NCBI GenBank assembly: GCA_001599975.1
Contig: BCIO01000005.1
Location: 2,404,508-2,468,507, forward strand
Direction: 5' to 3'
From: Cystobasidiopsis lactophilus
Taxonomy: Eukaryota; Basidiomycota; Agaricostilbomycetes; Agaricostilbales; Chionosphaeraceae
Length of the DNA stretch: 64,000 bases
Part shown: one piece after another, positions 1-12,096 of the stretch
Layout of the letters: each line of letters starts with the position of its first letter
Position numbering within the stretch: the first letter of the stretch is position 1
The notes under the pieces: generated by a model
Databases searched by the model: none
What the model saw: the letters and a program-made list of their open reading frames with translations, nothing else
Told to the model about the DNA's origin: nothing
Program-made: the position numbers and the translations under genes

Positions 1-1057
1 CCTCCCAAATCACCGTCCGCGTCACATGCCGCACAGCTACACTGGCCATTACCCGGCCTGGAGCACTGAAAGAGCAAGTCAAGTATGCCAATTTGCACGA
101 AGCGCGTGTAGAGCAAATCGATTCGCAAGAGTGCAAGAGTCTCGCCAAGGCCAAAGTCAACGAGAGCCACATCCTCCTTTCATGGCCCATGGACCCCAAG
201 AGAGGTGCTATCCTCCTCTCATTTGAAGGCGACTCGGGCGGCAATCTTCGCAGCAAGTGGATGAACATTTTCCAGGACGCGGCTGTCCCCAAAACTCTTC
301 TGCCTCGCTTCCGTTCGGCAGCTCGCCGGGCCTTTGTGCCATTCAAGCACTTCCACCCTACTGGCTTGCTTCTTTCTGTTCTCTCTCACGCCATCATCAC
401 CTGCACATTTCAGTCCGCTGACCTCCGCAAAGCTGTCCTGGACGCGGCCAACGCTGGAGCAAAGGATTCCGGCATCAAGATCACCTACACCACCTTACGC
501 AAAGAGCTGTCTGCTCCTTTCATCTCAAACGTCATAGAGCTTCCTGCGCCAGGACCCGAGCAGTGGGAGGCCTTGATCGAGGTCACTTTACCAGGCAAGA
601 TTTAAGTTGGGGTGGAGGTGCAAGTGGACGTGAGAGATATCGTGCAGCTGGGAAAGGGCCTTTCGGTGGTGCTGTCGGCTACTAAGCTGGAGCTATACGC
701 GACGCTCAAGCACGGCATGCTTCTGATGAAGTAGGCTCATTTTTCACCTTTTGCGTTTGCTTGCCTGACCCTTTCTTTCAGGCTCAACAAGCTGCCAGAC
801 TTGCCGTTGTCTGTCATTCTCCTTCCGAACCTTCTGCCACGTCTGCAGCTGTCCATCGAGGACCTCGTCCGGGGCATGATTCACGAACAAGTGGGTTTGC
901 TACTTCGCTTGCATTCAGCCATGCAACGTGATCTGATGCATCCAAACAACAGCTTCAAAAGCAGATGGTCGACAAGTCCGTGTCCGTCGCCATCCCAGTT
1001 CCTGTGTCCTTCGTCCACGCCTTTTTCAACTATTGCCGAACCTTTTCCTTCTTCTGA
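1..1057 (+). CDS. Unrecognised protein, 3' part of gene (5' end outside window)
   Basis: The frame is open from base 3, so the start lies outside the window. Exon one runs to about 600. A second block (about 620-739, reading VEVQVDVRDIVQLGKGLS) ends at the donor GTAGGC at about 740. A third starts at GCTCAACAAG and reads KLNKLPDLPLSVILLPNLLP up to the donor after IHEQ at about 890. The last exon reads LQKQMVDKSVSVAIPVPVSF and stops at 1055-1057. The protein alternates hydrophobic beta-like and helical stretches, with no signal or catalytic motif that I recognise. A large scaffold such as Mediator tail subunit Med14 crossed my mind, but nothing diagnostic is visible. The junction near 600 is uncertain; a GC donor (GCAAGA) is one option. 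Confidence 0.5.
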
Positions 1058-2666
1058 ACATCTTGCAGCCTATCTTGTTGGCTTTCACTTCTCTTTACGT
1101 CTTTCTTTCCGTTTCATGGCGATATTCCCATAGAATAGGGCTTTCAAGGGCTTTCCTTCCAGACCCATTAGACTTACATCCCTTCTGGCTCTGAAATACT
1201 CGACAACTAGCACTGTTTTCCGCTCCCTACAAACTAGTTCTAAGCTGCATAGCAGTACTGGACGAGCTTTGAGCGCAGAAAACATGCATGAGCCAAGCAA
1301 GATTTCAGCGGGAAACTCGAACCACGCAGACCTTGTCCCTTCGGAAGCATTTGGCTACAAGGCGCATCACACAAGCACAAATAGCATCAACAAGTAATAC
1401 AGACAGCCAAGAAGCGCAACAAGCCACAAGTCCAAGTCAGCCACATCACGGTCGTCGGGGACAGAAAGTTGCTTGCTCCCACTCCGTCAACTGACTTTCC
1501 CTCTGTCGCGTCAATCAGAGGTTCAGCTTATTCTGATTCATCATCAACGTGTAATGCGGCGATAGAGCGCGATGGCTGCCCTCTTCCGCTCTCCTGCGTT
1601 GTGCCCTGCCTGCTTTGCACCCGCTTCTTGCTCGGTGTATCATCATTCCGTGGTTTCTGTCCTTGCCGTGTCTGTGCTTCTAGCAAAATAAAAGTGCCCG
1701 CACTCTCCTGCCCAGAATCGTGGCCCCAGATCTGTGCGCCAGTGTTCTTGGTCTCCCAGGCACAGTATGTTAGCCGCCCACACACCAAGCTAGCCTCCAT
1801 GCCCATGGTATACATAATGGATCGTTTCCACAAGACCCGCGAAAAGTGGACTGTCACCAACTACAGCCGGCACGGCAGCATCGCGGCAGTCGACCTTGAA
1901 CGCCCCATCTTCGTTTTCAGCGCCTGACCTTCAGCGTTGTTCGCGCTCCCCTGTCAAATATCCGTATGTATAATCAGTTACTCCACACACACGGCTGGCA
2001 TCGCTTTGCAGAAAGAAGCCATCTCTTCTGTCGTCAACATTGCTTTCAAGCGCCTTTTATAAGAAGCGCCCAGATTTTCTCTCTCTCTCTTTGGTCACAG
2101 GTGTGCCTTCATGTTTCTTAAGGTGCATGTTCACGTCTGGCTGCCAGAATAGCCGTCTGGTGTGCAGGCATCGACTCTGGGTCCTCAGGCAGGCCGCCCT
2201 TTCTTGTCCGCTGATCTTGGCTGATGATCTGACCCGCGCTTTGCATTCTTGCACAGGTTCTGAGCAGACTTGTCCTCTCACCTTTGACACCAACCTGTTT
2301 TCAAGAGTGTCAGAAGCCTTCGCCACCGATCGGCGTCAGATGCAATTGCCACCGCACGGCTCGCTGGTTCGGGCAGGCCGCTTGGGGCTTGTAAAAGTGG
2401 ATGGGAGTGTTCCTGTTGATGTCATTCAAAAGCTCGATCAACTTGTGTTTGACGGAACTGCGACCCGAAATCCGACTTCAAACCCACAGGCAGCCTTGAG
2501 CACCTTTTGCGAGCCCCTTCCAACCGGCTCTTTGCGCCCTTGCCTTCGCTCGGGTTCGTTCTACAGAGCTCTAGCAGCCTTGCAGGTGCTCGGAGACGAT
2601 CAGTAGAGGTACAAAAAGTCACCTGCAAGAGTCGCGTCGAGACGGCCAGTTCCGACATCTCCTAAT
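1058..2666. other. 1.6 kb without a firm gene; ambiguous ORFs
   Basis: The stretch lies between the first gene and the remodeler. The best plus-strand ORF, ending at 1927, closes with MPMVYIMDRFHKTREKWTV and has reasonable codon use. The minus strand is also open at 1528-1860, with a Trp/Cys-bearing reading (GRLTYCAWETKNTGAQIWG). A 188-codon plus-strand frame spans 2040-2606 and contains a short CT microsatellite at about 2079-2092. None shows a known domain, and both strands at 1.5-1.9 kb cannot be coding. It may hold a short lineage-specific gene plus the promoter and 5' leader of the remodeler. Confidence 0.4.
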
Positions 2667-5600
2667 ATGGACTCGGATGGGCGGCCTTCGTCAGGTCAGT
2701 GTCTTTGCCTTGCCGTTTGCCTCTCTGGGAAGCCTGCCGCCACCTGCAAGCGACTTGGCCGCCACTGGCCAACCCCCCAGACCCCAGCGCACCGAGGCTT
2801 CTCACCTTTTGGCGGTTCGCCCGTCCGCTTTTGACTCGCGTCGAGGCTGCGTGGTCGCGGAAAATCAACAAGCCCGTCGTCTCACTTGCCAGCACCTCCT
2901 TCAGCTCTCCTGCGCCGTCTCTGACTCCTTTTATGAGCTTTAGAAGCGGCCGCTGACTGCCCTTTTGCGCTTCGAGCAGCCCTTTCCCAGCTGATCAACC
3001 AGCAGTCCATGGCGATGCAGCCAGGCGGCCCTCCTACGCCCACCTTCACCAATGGCCACATGCCCAGCTCCGGCAGCATGTCGGCGGACCAGCTGGATCC
3101 CATCAGACGCCACAACCTCACCTTGCAAGCGAGCAGCAGCCAGGGCAGCGCGAATGGCTCCCGCGTCCTGGTGCCCAACTCGAGCCCGACATCGCCAGCC
3201 CACGCCACCTTGCCCCAACAGCAACCGGGAGGAGGCTTTTTTGGCTCGGTGCCCCAAGGCTTCAACCCTCCCACCTTCTTCGCGCCGCCGACGACGACCG
3301 CCGCTCCCCAGGCCGCGCCCGCCTGGCAGCAGCCGCAAATGGCCTACGCTGCCGCCGACCCCCGCAACAACTCGCTTGACCACTTCATGCAGTCGATGGA
3401 AGGGCGGGCCAACGGTGGAGACGGGCCGCCAAAGAAGCGTCTTCTGCGAGCCGGTGACATCGAGCGCTCGCAATCGCCTCTCGATATCCCAGTCCCGCCG
3501 CCAGTTGCTTCTGGCATCAGCAACAGCAACAGCGCGTTGCTGTCCGAGATTGAGCGCTTTCAGCTGCTGTCCCAGCCCAACTCGCGGAGCACCTCCACCC
3601 AGCCTGGCGAGCCTCTGGGCAGCCCCAACGCCCTTTTGAACAAGAGCATTCCCGAAACCGCCTCTGAATCGTCTTCTCCGGTCGTCGCACCTGGTCAAAG
3701 GCGAGGCGGCGCGCCGAGAATCGGCGAGGATGAGGACTCGCAATCTTCTCAGACCATTTTCCTCAAGGGGACGCCCGAGTACGAGAACGCGTACAGGGCT
3801 TGGCGGAGTCGGTTCCCTCAAACGGCGGAGAATATCGCACGCAACGCGTGGGACAACGCCAGCGGCGACCAGGCCCGGGCGTCGAACTCTCTGTATTCCG
3901 CCAATCCGCTCATGGCCATGTTCGGCCCCGCCGGCACGTCGAGCGCTGTGCCACCCGCCACGTCGAGCCCCAGCCCTGTGGTCGTTGCCCGCTCTCAGGC
4001 TGTTCCGCCTCAAATGTTCCAGCCACAAGGTTTCCCGCAGCAAGCAGCTTCGCAGAGCCCTAGACCAGCATATCCCTATCCTTATCAAAACAATCCCGCG
4101 GTCGCTGGAATGACCCCTCAGCAGATGCAACAATATCAACAGGCACAATTGCACCAGCAGCAACAGCAACAGCAGGCCCGCATGATGGCCGCCCAGCAGC
4201 AGCAGCACTCGCAAATGCGCCAAATGTCGCCCCAACAGCTCGCCCATTACCAGGCTCAGCAAATGGCTATACAGCAAGCCGCTGCAGCCGCCGGCCGCCC
4301 CGTCAACGTCATGCAGCCAGGCATCCCCGCTGCTCAACCACAGCAGCAAGGGCGCCCCCCTTTCCTCACGCAGTCTTGGATCAACACGACTGTCGCCAAC
4401 CTGCGGAGCCGTGGCATGACTGATCACCAGATCCAGACGATGATCACGCAGCAAGTAGCCCAGTGGAACGCCAACACGGGCAACCACGTCAACGTGCAGC
4501 AGCAGCAGCGGCCCATTATGCCCGTCCAAACCCGCGTTGTGCAGCCGTCCCAACCGAAGGTCACCCAGTCCAAGTACGTCGCGGCGCACAAGCCGCAGCC
4601 GGCGACTGTGTCGCACAAACGCAAGCGCCGAAACTACTCGGACTCGGAGGATGGCGGCGATTACTCGGGTGCCTCGAGTGGCGAATACGACGACCGACCC
4701 AACGAGCAGCGCGAAGCTGAGGCTCTGGACTTCTTCAACAACTGCTCCGTTCAAGATCTCCCAGATTACACCGGTGGGTATAGCTGCTTGCCTGCTTTCA
4801 CGCCACAGCCGTCTGACCTTCTGCGATGTTGTCAGCTTGCTCCCTTGAAGCGGCGCAAGCTGTCTTGGATTCTCGACCTTTCGATTCACCGGACGACGTT
4901 CGCAACAAGATCAAGCCCATCAAGGGGCTTAGCAACCGCCTTTTCGACAATCTCGTGGACATCCTAGAGGCCCGTCTCCTGTCTTGTGTCATGTTGCGAC
5001 CGAGTAAGCTGATATTCGTCACGCAGGCCTACGCCGAAGTCGATCGCGTCTTCGACCAATGCCAAGGCTACAGCCAGTCCTTGTCGGCCATCATGCGCAT
5101 TTGGGCTGGACAAACTAAGACTGGTAATGCTCTACTCACCGCGCCCTCTTCCGAGAACCCCTCTCGAGCTGGCTCGCCCGAAATCGACGCGGGGGTCCAT
5201 CTGGTCGAGCTGGATGAGGAGGCTTTGGAGTCAGCGTCCCAACCTTGGGCGTCAGAAGAGGTCAAGGATGCGTTCGCTGGCTACCTGAAGAGCGCACCAA
5301 AGGGCATCCCCGACGCCATCACCCTCAAAGGCTACCAAATGCTCGGCATCAACTGGCTCAACCTACTGTATCGCAAGAACCTGAGCTGCATTTTGGCCGA
5401 CGAAATGGGCCTCGGCAAGACGGCCCAAGTCATCGCTTTCCTTTCGCATCTCAAGGCCACCAACGTGCCCGGGCCGCACTTGGTCATCGTGCCTTCTTCG
5501 ACCTTGGACAACTGGCTCCGCGAGTTCGACACCTTTGCGCCCGACCATCTCAAAGTCTACTCGTACTACGGGACACAGTCCCAACGCTACGACCTTCGAC

Positions 5601-7475
5601 ACGACTTGAAGGCAGCTACGGACATCGACGTGATCGTGACAACATACAACATGGCCGCTGGGCAACCGGATGACCGCAAATTCTTGCGCAAGATGGAGTT
5701 CAAGGTGCGCCTTCTGTGTCCGTTCGAGGTTTCCTTGCTCATGCTTTTAGCGTGACAGACCTGCACGTACGACGAAGGCCATCAGCTTAAGAACAGCGAG
5801 TCGAAGAAGTACAAGGACCTAATGGAAATCAAAGTCCCATGGCGGTTGCTCCTCACTGGCACCCCTCTGCAAAACAACTTGACGGAACTGGTGGTACGTT
5901 TTGACCTGGCCTTAAGGTGCAGCTTTTGGTGCTAATGCGACTGTCGCAGTCGCTGCTCGCCTTCATTCTGCCCAACGTCTTCAGATCCGCCCAGGACAGC
6001 CTCAAAGCCATCTTCAAGGTCCCACCGGAAGCACAGGCCAATCTTCTCTCCCGCCGCCGCATTGCCAACGCCAAAAAGGTCATGACGCCCTTTGTCCTTC
6101 GCCGCAAGAAGCTGCAAGTCCTCCAAGAGCTCCCATCCAAGAAGGAGCGCATCGAGTTTTGCGAGATGACGCCCGACCAACGCGAGCTTTACTACGAGAC
6201 GCTTCAACAGTCCAAGAAGGCCTTGTTGGAGCTGCGGGCTGCCGAGGAGGTTCCGTTGCTGGACGAAGAGATTCTCAACGAGGAAGAGGAGAAGCCGAAG
6301 AAGAAGGGCAGGAAGCCAGCGAAGAAGCCTCCTCCGAAGCCGACCGAGAATACCAGCAACGTGCTCATGAGCCTCCGCAAAGCCGCTAACCACCCCATGC
6401 TCTTCCGGCGCCTCTTCACCGACGCCAAGATCAAAGCCATGTCGAAGGACTGTCTCAAGGAGTTCGAATTCTCCCAGAAGGACCCCAAGTACATCTTGGA
6501 AGACATGGACATTATGACCGACTTCGAGTTGAACCGTTTTGTGCAGCCCTACCCCGTGCGTCGCCTCTGTTTTTTGCTCGTTCAATGTGCTGAATATTTT
6601 CGCAGCACCTGCAAAAGTACTCTTTGACCAAGAACGAGTGGATGGAGTGCGCCAAGGTGCATTGGCTCGTGAAGCACCTGCCCGAGATGCGCGACAACGG
6701 CGACCGCATCTTGCTCTTCTCGCAGTTCACCATGGTCCTCGAGATCCTCGAGACGGTACTGGACACAATGGGGTTCCGCTACCTCAAGCTCACTGGGCAA
6801 ACTAACGTCGGCGAGCGGCAAGGCTTGGTGGACCAGTATTACGAGGACGAAGACATCACCGTCTTTCTGCTGTCTACTCGCGCTGGTGGCTTGGGGCTCA
6901 ATTTGGCGGTACGCTGTCCTCGTTTGTCTCTCGTGCCCTTCGTGTGTCTTATCGTTTTTGCCAAAGGCCGCCAACGTTGTCATCATCTACGACCAAGACT
7001 TTGTGCGTCACGCTCCTTGTCGAGGGCTTGGCCCAAAAGCTAACTTCCTCTTCAGAATCCACACAACGACAAGCAAGCCGAAGATCGAGCTTGGCGCATG
7101 GGCCAGACTCGCGATGTTTCCGTCATCCGCCTCATCGTTAAAGACACGATCGAAGAGGACATGCTAGCGCTTGCCACTACCAAGCTCACCCTAGACTCGG
7201 AGCTTTCCAAGTCTGACAAAGACCCTGCCGATTCCAAGTCTGGCACGGCGACGCCCAACTCGGAGATGGTCGAGGGCAACGAAGCCATCATCGAGAAGAA
7301 GGCGAAGCAGTCCATTCTCAAGAATCTGCGCGCCAAGCTCTCAGCCCAGCAGCAAGATGGGTTTGACCCGACTGCCTCGCAGTCTGCGCCGGTGGTCAAA
7401 GTCGAGGCGGTGGCCGAGGGGCCCCAAGTTGGAGCGGAGATTGTTGCAGCGGTTGGCGTGAAAGAAGAGGCATAG
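2667..7475 (+). CDS. Fun30/SMARCAD1-type SNF2 chromatin remodeling ATPase
   Basis: This is a nuclear DNA translocase that slides or edits nucleosomes; the Fun30/Fft/SMARCAD1 branch acts in heterochromatin maintenance and DNA-end resection. The N-terminal ~550 residues (from 3009) are disordered and Gln-rich, with CAG/CAA runs at about 4120-4340. A short helical module follows ([19 protein letters not shown]). The ATPase core has [10 protein letters not shown], Walker [10 protein letters not shown] (about 5400), DEGH in place of DEAH (about 5770), [11 protein letters not shown] and [13 protein letters not shown]. The C-terminal helicase lobe has [24 protein letters not shown] and [10 protein letters not shown] Lys/Glu-rich insert (about 6280-6345) separates the lobes. 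Introns interrupt at about 4775, 5705, 5893, 6556, 6909 and 7000. The start is uncertain: ATG 2667 (MDSDGRPSS, donor GTCAGT at 2695) joined by small introns to the frame at 3009 is my preferred model, and ATG 3009 is the minimal one. Confidence 0.92.
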
Positions 7476-7632
7476 AGACCTTGGCGAATTTATATAGAAA
7501 CCTCACGATGATGCACGACGTAGTGTCTCGTAATGTACTTCTCGGTAAACAAGTCCATGCATGAGTTGTCAGTGGCAGAGAACTGCGAGCCTTGCCAATC
7601 CATCGATGCCAGAGATACAAGCGATAGCCTGG

Positions 7633-9614
7633 TCAGTCGCCCTTGTACACCTTCAACCGTTCGTTCATATACCTGCAAAAGAGACTTCAAATGAGCATGC
7701 GTTGATAGATTAGCTGGGATGCGAAATTCACCGTTCTAGTTTCGTCGCGTTCTTGCTGTAGTTCGACCCCTCGGCATTGTAGGTGCGGCAATTGGTGAAA
7801 ATGAGGGTGCAGTCAGCAATGAAAGGCTCGAGCGTCTGGTAGTAATTGCTCTCCAGTCTGCTTTCGATCGTCTCCAAGTCCATGGGATTCTTGATCACGT
7901 CGAGATAGTCGGCCACCTGAGGTGTAGCAGGTCAGTTTGATAAGAGCGCGCAGTCAAGGTCCGAATGCTCGCCTCTGCTGTGTTGACGGGACGCAAGAAA
8001 GGCCATGCCGAGGCATGATTTTGAAGGTCGGTGAGCACGCGCTGCATGATCATAAAGAAGGGCCCTCGTTGCGGTTTTCGTGATCTACATCACAAAATGT
8101 CAGTTTGCGCTGAGGCGATCTCGAAGAAGCTAGCTTACAGATCGTCCATGGCTTGGGTCCAATTGAGATCGCCTGAAGCCAATGCGGTCGATCAGCGCCA
8201 ACTGCGTAAGGGACGAAGATGGGGACATACGCAAACCAGGTATAGTTGCAGGATCCAAAGGATGCTCCGGCTTGTTGCTGCCAACAGGGAAAATGGCTGA
8301 GCCAGAGTGCACCACATGCGATCTTGAGACTTGGCGAATCTTCGACAAGATGATCTACCCACTGCGCTTGAGAACAGCTTCCTGTGCAAGGTCTTGAACC
8401 AGAACGTACCTCCCGCTGTTTGGCCAGCATTTCGCGAAGGCTCAGATATCGAACTTTCGGCACCATGGAGCACTGTTGCACGGAGAAGCATTAGCTGCAG
8501 AGTCGGACCAGTTTTCGGAGCTCGGCTCACCTGCATCAAGGTGCCACCTTCGTAGTCCTTGATGTAGGCGGCCCACAAAGCCCGATCCATCTTGATCTCT
8601 TTTGTGAAGCCTTGCTTCTTGAAATATCCGACGGCGTAATTGTCCGCGTAGGTGAGGAAGTGCTCGACGCCAGGGTGTGCCTCCCGCACATAGTCTTTGA
8701 GATGGTTCATGAGATGAGAGCCGTAGCCCTGAGGTGGAAGTTCAGCTCTCACGCTCAATTGCTCGTTCAAGAGGAGGGCAACGTCACTCACTCTGACTTG
8801 CTCTGTACCTGTGATGGCACAGAAGACAATTTCGGCAAAGCCGCGCTGCTGGAAAGGTCGATACGTGATCCCGCCGACGACTTGGTGGCCACGCTTGACG
8901 ATCGCCATGCTCCAGTGGCAGCGATCGAACACCAGGCGGGCGATGTACTCTCTTGGCATCTTTGGGAGTTGTTTTTGAAAGATGTTCTTCAAGCCGGTTA
9001 GGATGACCAGCGTCGAAGGGTCGGGAAACTCGTTGGAAACAGTCACAAATCGGATCATGTTGGCCGCTTCTTCGGTGATGGCTGGCCGCTCTTTGGGAGC
9101 AGACGACTGGTAGTAAAGGCATCAACATTGAGCGTCTGCTGCGACGAAGGCTTGTGCAAGGAGTTTGACCCACCTGCATGGCGTCTTCGGCGTCAATGGG
9201 CATTCCTGCGGCCAAGTGCGCAACCCCTGCCGAGTCGAGCTCCTCCTGCTTGATGATCACGGGAGGCTGAGTGCCGACTTTCGTGGAACTAGGGGCGTGG
9301 GCGTTCGATGCTGCTGGCACCCTTGACATGCCGACGCCTTTTTGAGATGTTTTTGCTGCAGGTGTGCCGCCGCCCGAGTCTGGTTCCGGCGTGCTCTCCT
9401 GCGACGCCCCTCCTGTCTGCAGCATACGAGAGGGCACGGCGGACACCGTCTTGCCGCCCTGCTGCCCGAGGGGCACGTCCGGATCCTCGTCTGAATCTGG
9501 AAGCGGCGAGAGGCCAGAGGACGACGAGCGCGCATCCTCCACGCCGTCCAGCTTTTGCCGCTTTCTCTGGCTGCTGGTTCCTGCTGCAGATGCCTTGCGC
9601 TTGGAGTCACTCAT
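7633..9614 (-). CDS. GCN5: Histone acetyltransferase Gcn5 (SAGA/ADA), GNAT plus bromodomain
   Basis: This is the catalytic subunit of SAGA/ADA and acetylates histone H3 tails. ATG 9614 opens a disordered, basic N-terminus ([20 protein letters not shown]) of about 150 residues. The GNAT domain (about 9060-8540) has [10 protein letters not shown] with the catalytic Glu, the acetyl-CoA loop [16 protein letters not shown], and [18 protein letters not shown]. The bromodomain (about 8030-7735) contains [17 protein letters not shown] and [10 protein letters not shown] last small exon reads [12 protein letters not shown] and stops at 7633-7635; it follows an intron with donor GTGAAT after KLER. At least six introns are present. 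The gene is divergent from the F-box gene, with only 106 bp between start codons, so the two probably share a promoter. Family identity is clear from the GNAT-bromodomain order and motifs. Confidence 0.95.
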
Positions 9615-9720
9615 GGTCGGCCGTCGGTGGGCGACCTCACACGCCAGCTTTCCCTCTTGGAGGAGGTCGGCCAACGACTCGCGGCAATTTTCGAACTGAC
9701 CCAATCGCGTTTCTCACCTC

Positions 9721-11762
9721 ATGAGCGAATTCAGTGAACGCGGGTCCAATGAAGAAATGGATTCCCTGCGAAGGGTGTTCTCTGATGGATTGGCTCGCAC
9801 TGCGGCCGCATTGGTGCCCGACGAATACAAGATGACAGATTTCCGCGCGTTCGATTTGACAACTGTGCTTATACGACGTTTCGACGGGGATGACCGAGAT
9901 AGCTTCAACGATGAAGCCGAAGGAGAGCGAGGGCCAGTTGGGTTCGAGAAAGCTTGGCCCAGTTCACTTGCGCTTGACTCCAATATGCCCTTGTTCAAAA
10001 GCAAGCCTTCTTTTACCTAGAGATGCCATCGTATCTGAAGCACCCGGCGCCATCAGGACTACCTTTGGCAAGTTTCGACTCTTGAAGCCGACCCTGTTCA
10101 AACTAATCCTTTGGGAGCAGGAGCTGATCCCTCGAATCATGCAACACTTCTCCACCGCAGAGCTGAAGATGTTCGCTTATATCGACCGAGCCAGCCGCCA
10201 ACTTGCGCGGACATACTTGTTTGAAAATTTGATCTGCGATTACAGCCCTACCGCCATCCAGACCCTAGCACATCTGTTGCAGGAACGACTGCACCCCCTT
10301 TGCAGTGGACTCACCTTGGGAAGATGCATCAGGAATGTTTGGAACGCAGACGATCCTACGTCCGTCGAACTGCTCCACGGCGTCACATTTGATGGAGACA
10401 ACCCTAGGGGAGATCCTGGCTTCAAAGGCAAGTATGCGCAACTCGTTTGAGTTGTAATGCTCTAAAAATGTGCGCGAAGACAAGCTGGAAGCAGCTGCGA
10501 AATCGTACTTTGGCGCCTACAAAAGTATGATCCATGGGGCGCTCGCTATGGCGTTGCCCAATATCCGCTCCATCACGCTCTGCGCGCGTGTGGACATCTC
10601 CATGCTTAAGGCCATCTCTGGATCCGGCGTCCAACGGCTGGCCTTGAACCGGACAGTGGCCGGTGGCCGTCTTGATGACTGGCGCAGTCTTCCATTCGAC
10701 CTCAATATCACCGACCTCAACATGTTCATCATGCCTAACTTTGGTGGCGACGAGGCACAACAATCGCGCCAGGCCATTCCAGAGCTTGCCATCATCAAGG
10801 CGACAGCCGCGTCCTTGCGAGGTCTCCGCTTTTGCTCGTCAGTCAGTCAGATCGACCAGGACACGGCCAACATCTTGGACGGGGTGGACTTACCATCTTT
10901 GACCTACCTTGCCTGTTCCTGCACTTTTCCAAAAGGCTTAGTCCTCTTCCATATTCGCGCGGCGAGGCTAACGTATCTTGGGAGACTAGCAGGTCCGAGG
11001 CAGTCCAGCGCACCCTGTTCCATCAGAAGAACCCAATCCGAACACTCGACATGATGGTCATCGAGGATCTACTCATGGGGCAGCAAGCCACCACCCGACC
11101 TCACCTGACGACACTTTGTTTGTTGCAAACTACGCCCGGCCTTCCCGCCTTCCTTCGCGAGAACCAGCAGCTGGAACACGTGTTGATTTCATTTCAGTCC
11201 GCCAATGCCTCGTTCAGCGACGTGATAGATGCACTCCGCAGTCACAACCGCCTGACCAGCTTCGATTTTTGGTTCATTGACGCCCACACACTTCCCTCTG
11301 AGGTCTTCGACGGCCTTAAGAAGCTCAAATACCTGAAACGGCTGCGTCTCGCAGCTGGAGACGCGGGATGGCGCGCCCAGTGGGAAATCGACCACAGCGC
11401 TTTGCGGCAGAGCTGTGCTCATCTCCAATTGGAATACCTGTTCGTCAAGAATGACAACTATAGCCTCTCATCCGATTCCAGAGTGACCGAGCGCTATTAT
11501 ATCGATCTACGGGGTTCAGAAGCGAAGGAGCGGCGGCACTTGGAGGAATGCAAGCTAATGTGAGCCTTACCAACGTGTTCCCGAAACCCAATCTCATTCT
11601 TCCTTTAGCGCATGTGACTGGGGAGGCCAGTTCAAGTCGCTGCAGCAAATTTACCTGGGGCAGCTTCTCTTCAAAATCGAGCGTCAGGAGGGCGAGGCGG
11701 TGACGGCAACGTGCCTGACAAACGGACGCGACAGCTGCTCTACCCGTAGGTGGCTCCAGTAA
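9721..11762 (+). CDS. F-box/leucine-rich-repeat-like protein
   Basis: This is probably a substrate adaptor of the SCF ubiquitin ligase type, by architecture only. An F-box-like helix (about residues 80-120) reads IMQHFSTAELKMFAYIDRAS. Leucine-patterned repeats of about 25 residues follow (ITLCARVDISMLKAISGSG; LDGVDLPSLTYLACSCTF; RSHNRLTSFDFWFIDA). My model starts at ATG 9721 and uses an intron at about 9942-10020 (acceptor TTTTACCTAG), giving RGPVG joined to DAIVSEAPG. The alternative start is ATG 9890. A last intron (donor GTGAGC after 11558, acceptor CCTTTAG) joins ECKL to IACDWGGQFKSLQQIYLG, with the stop at 11760-11762. There is no close match I can name, and fungal F-box/LRR proteins diverge fast. 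Confidence 0.6.
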
Positions 11763-12096
11763 GATACGCAAGAGCTTATTCTCATGAGACGAGCCGCGCA
11801 GACATGCGATCCGTTTTTGGCTTGCGCTCAGGATTCTGACGAATCGGGTTGCAACGCCACCGTGTTTTCCTCGCGCTCTTGGCTTTGGCCTTCGTATTGG
11901 TTTTGTATCAGCGAATGTAGCAATATTCTTCACTCAAATCGCGTCAGAGAGCTCGCCGAGAAGAATTGGGCCCCGTGCGCGACACCTGTCAACCATGTTC
12001 TGGGGTTCTTGCTCCTCAACCACGAACCTGCCTCTCCTTACCTCTGCATCCTCGCCTTCTCGCAACACAGCAAACAAACCTCTCATCCCACTCACC

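Noticed and set aside
1300-1345. tRNA-like GGTTCGAG on the minus strand
   Set aside because: The bases around it do not form a T-arm stem, and no anticodon or acceptor stem is visible. No convincing tRNA gene was found anywhere in the window.
4120-4340. CAG/CAA repeat tract as a possible expansion
   Set aside because: It is mixed CAG/CAA with many interruptions, normal for Gln-rich fungal regulators.
2940-4889. 649-codon open frame antisense to the remodeler N-terminus
   Set aside because: It mirrors GC-rich, Gln-rich coding sequence: CAG runs read as Leu-rich on the other strand. It has no domain, and the plus strand is clearly coding.
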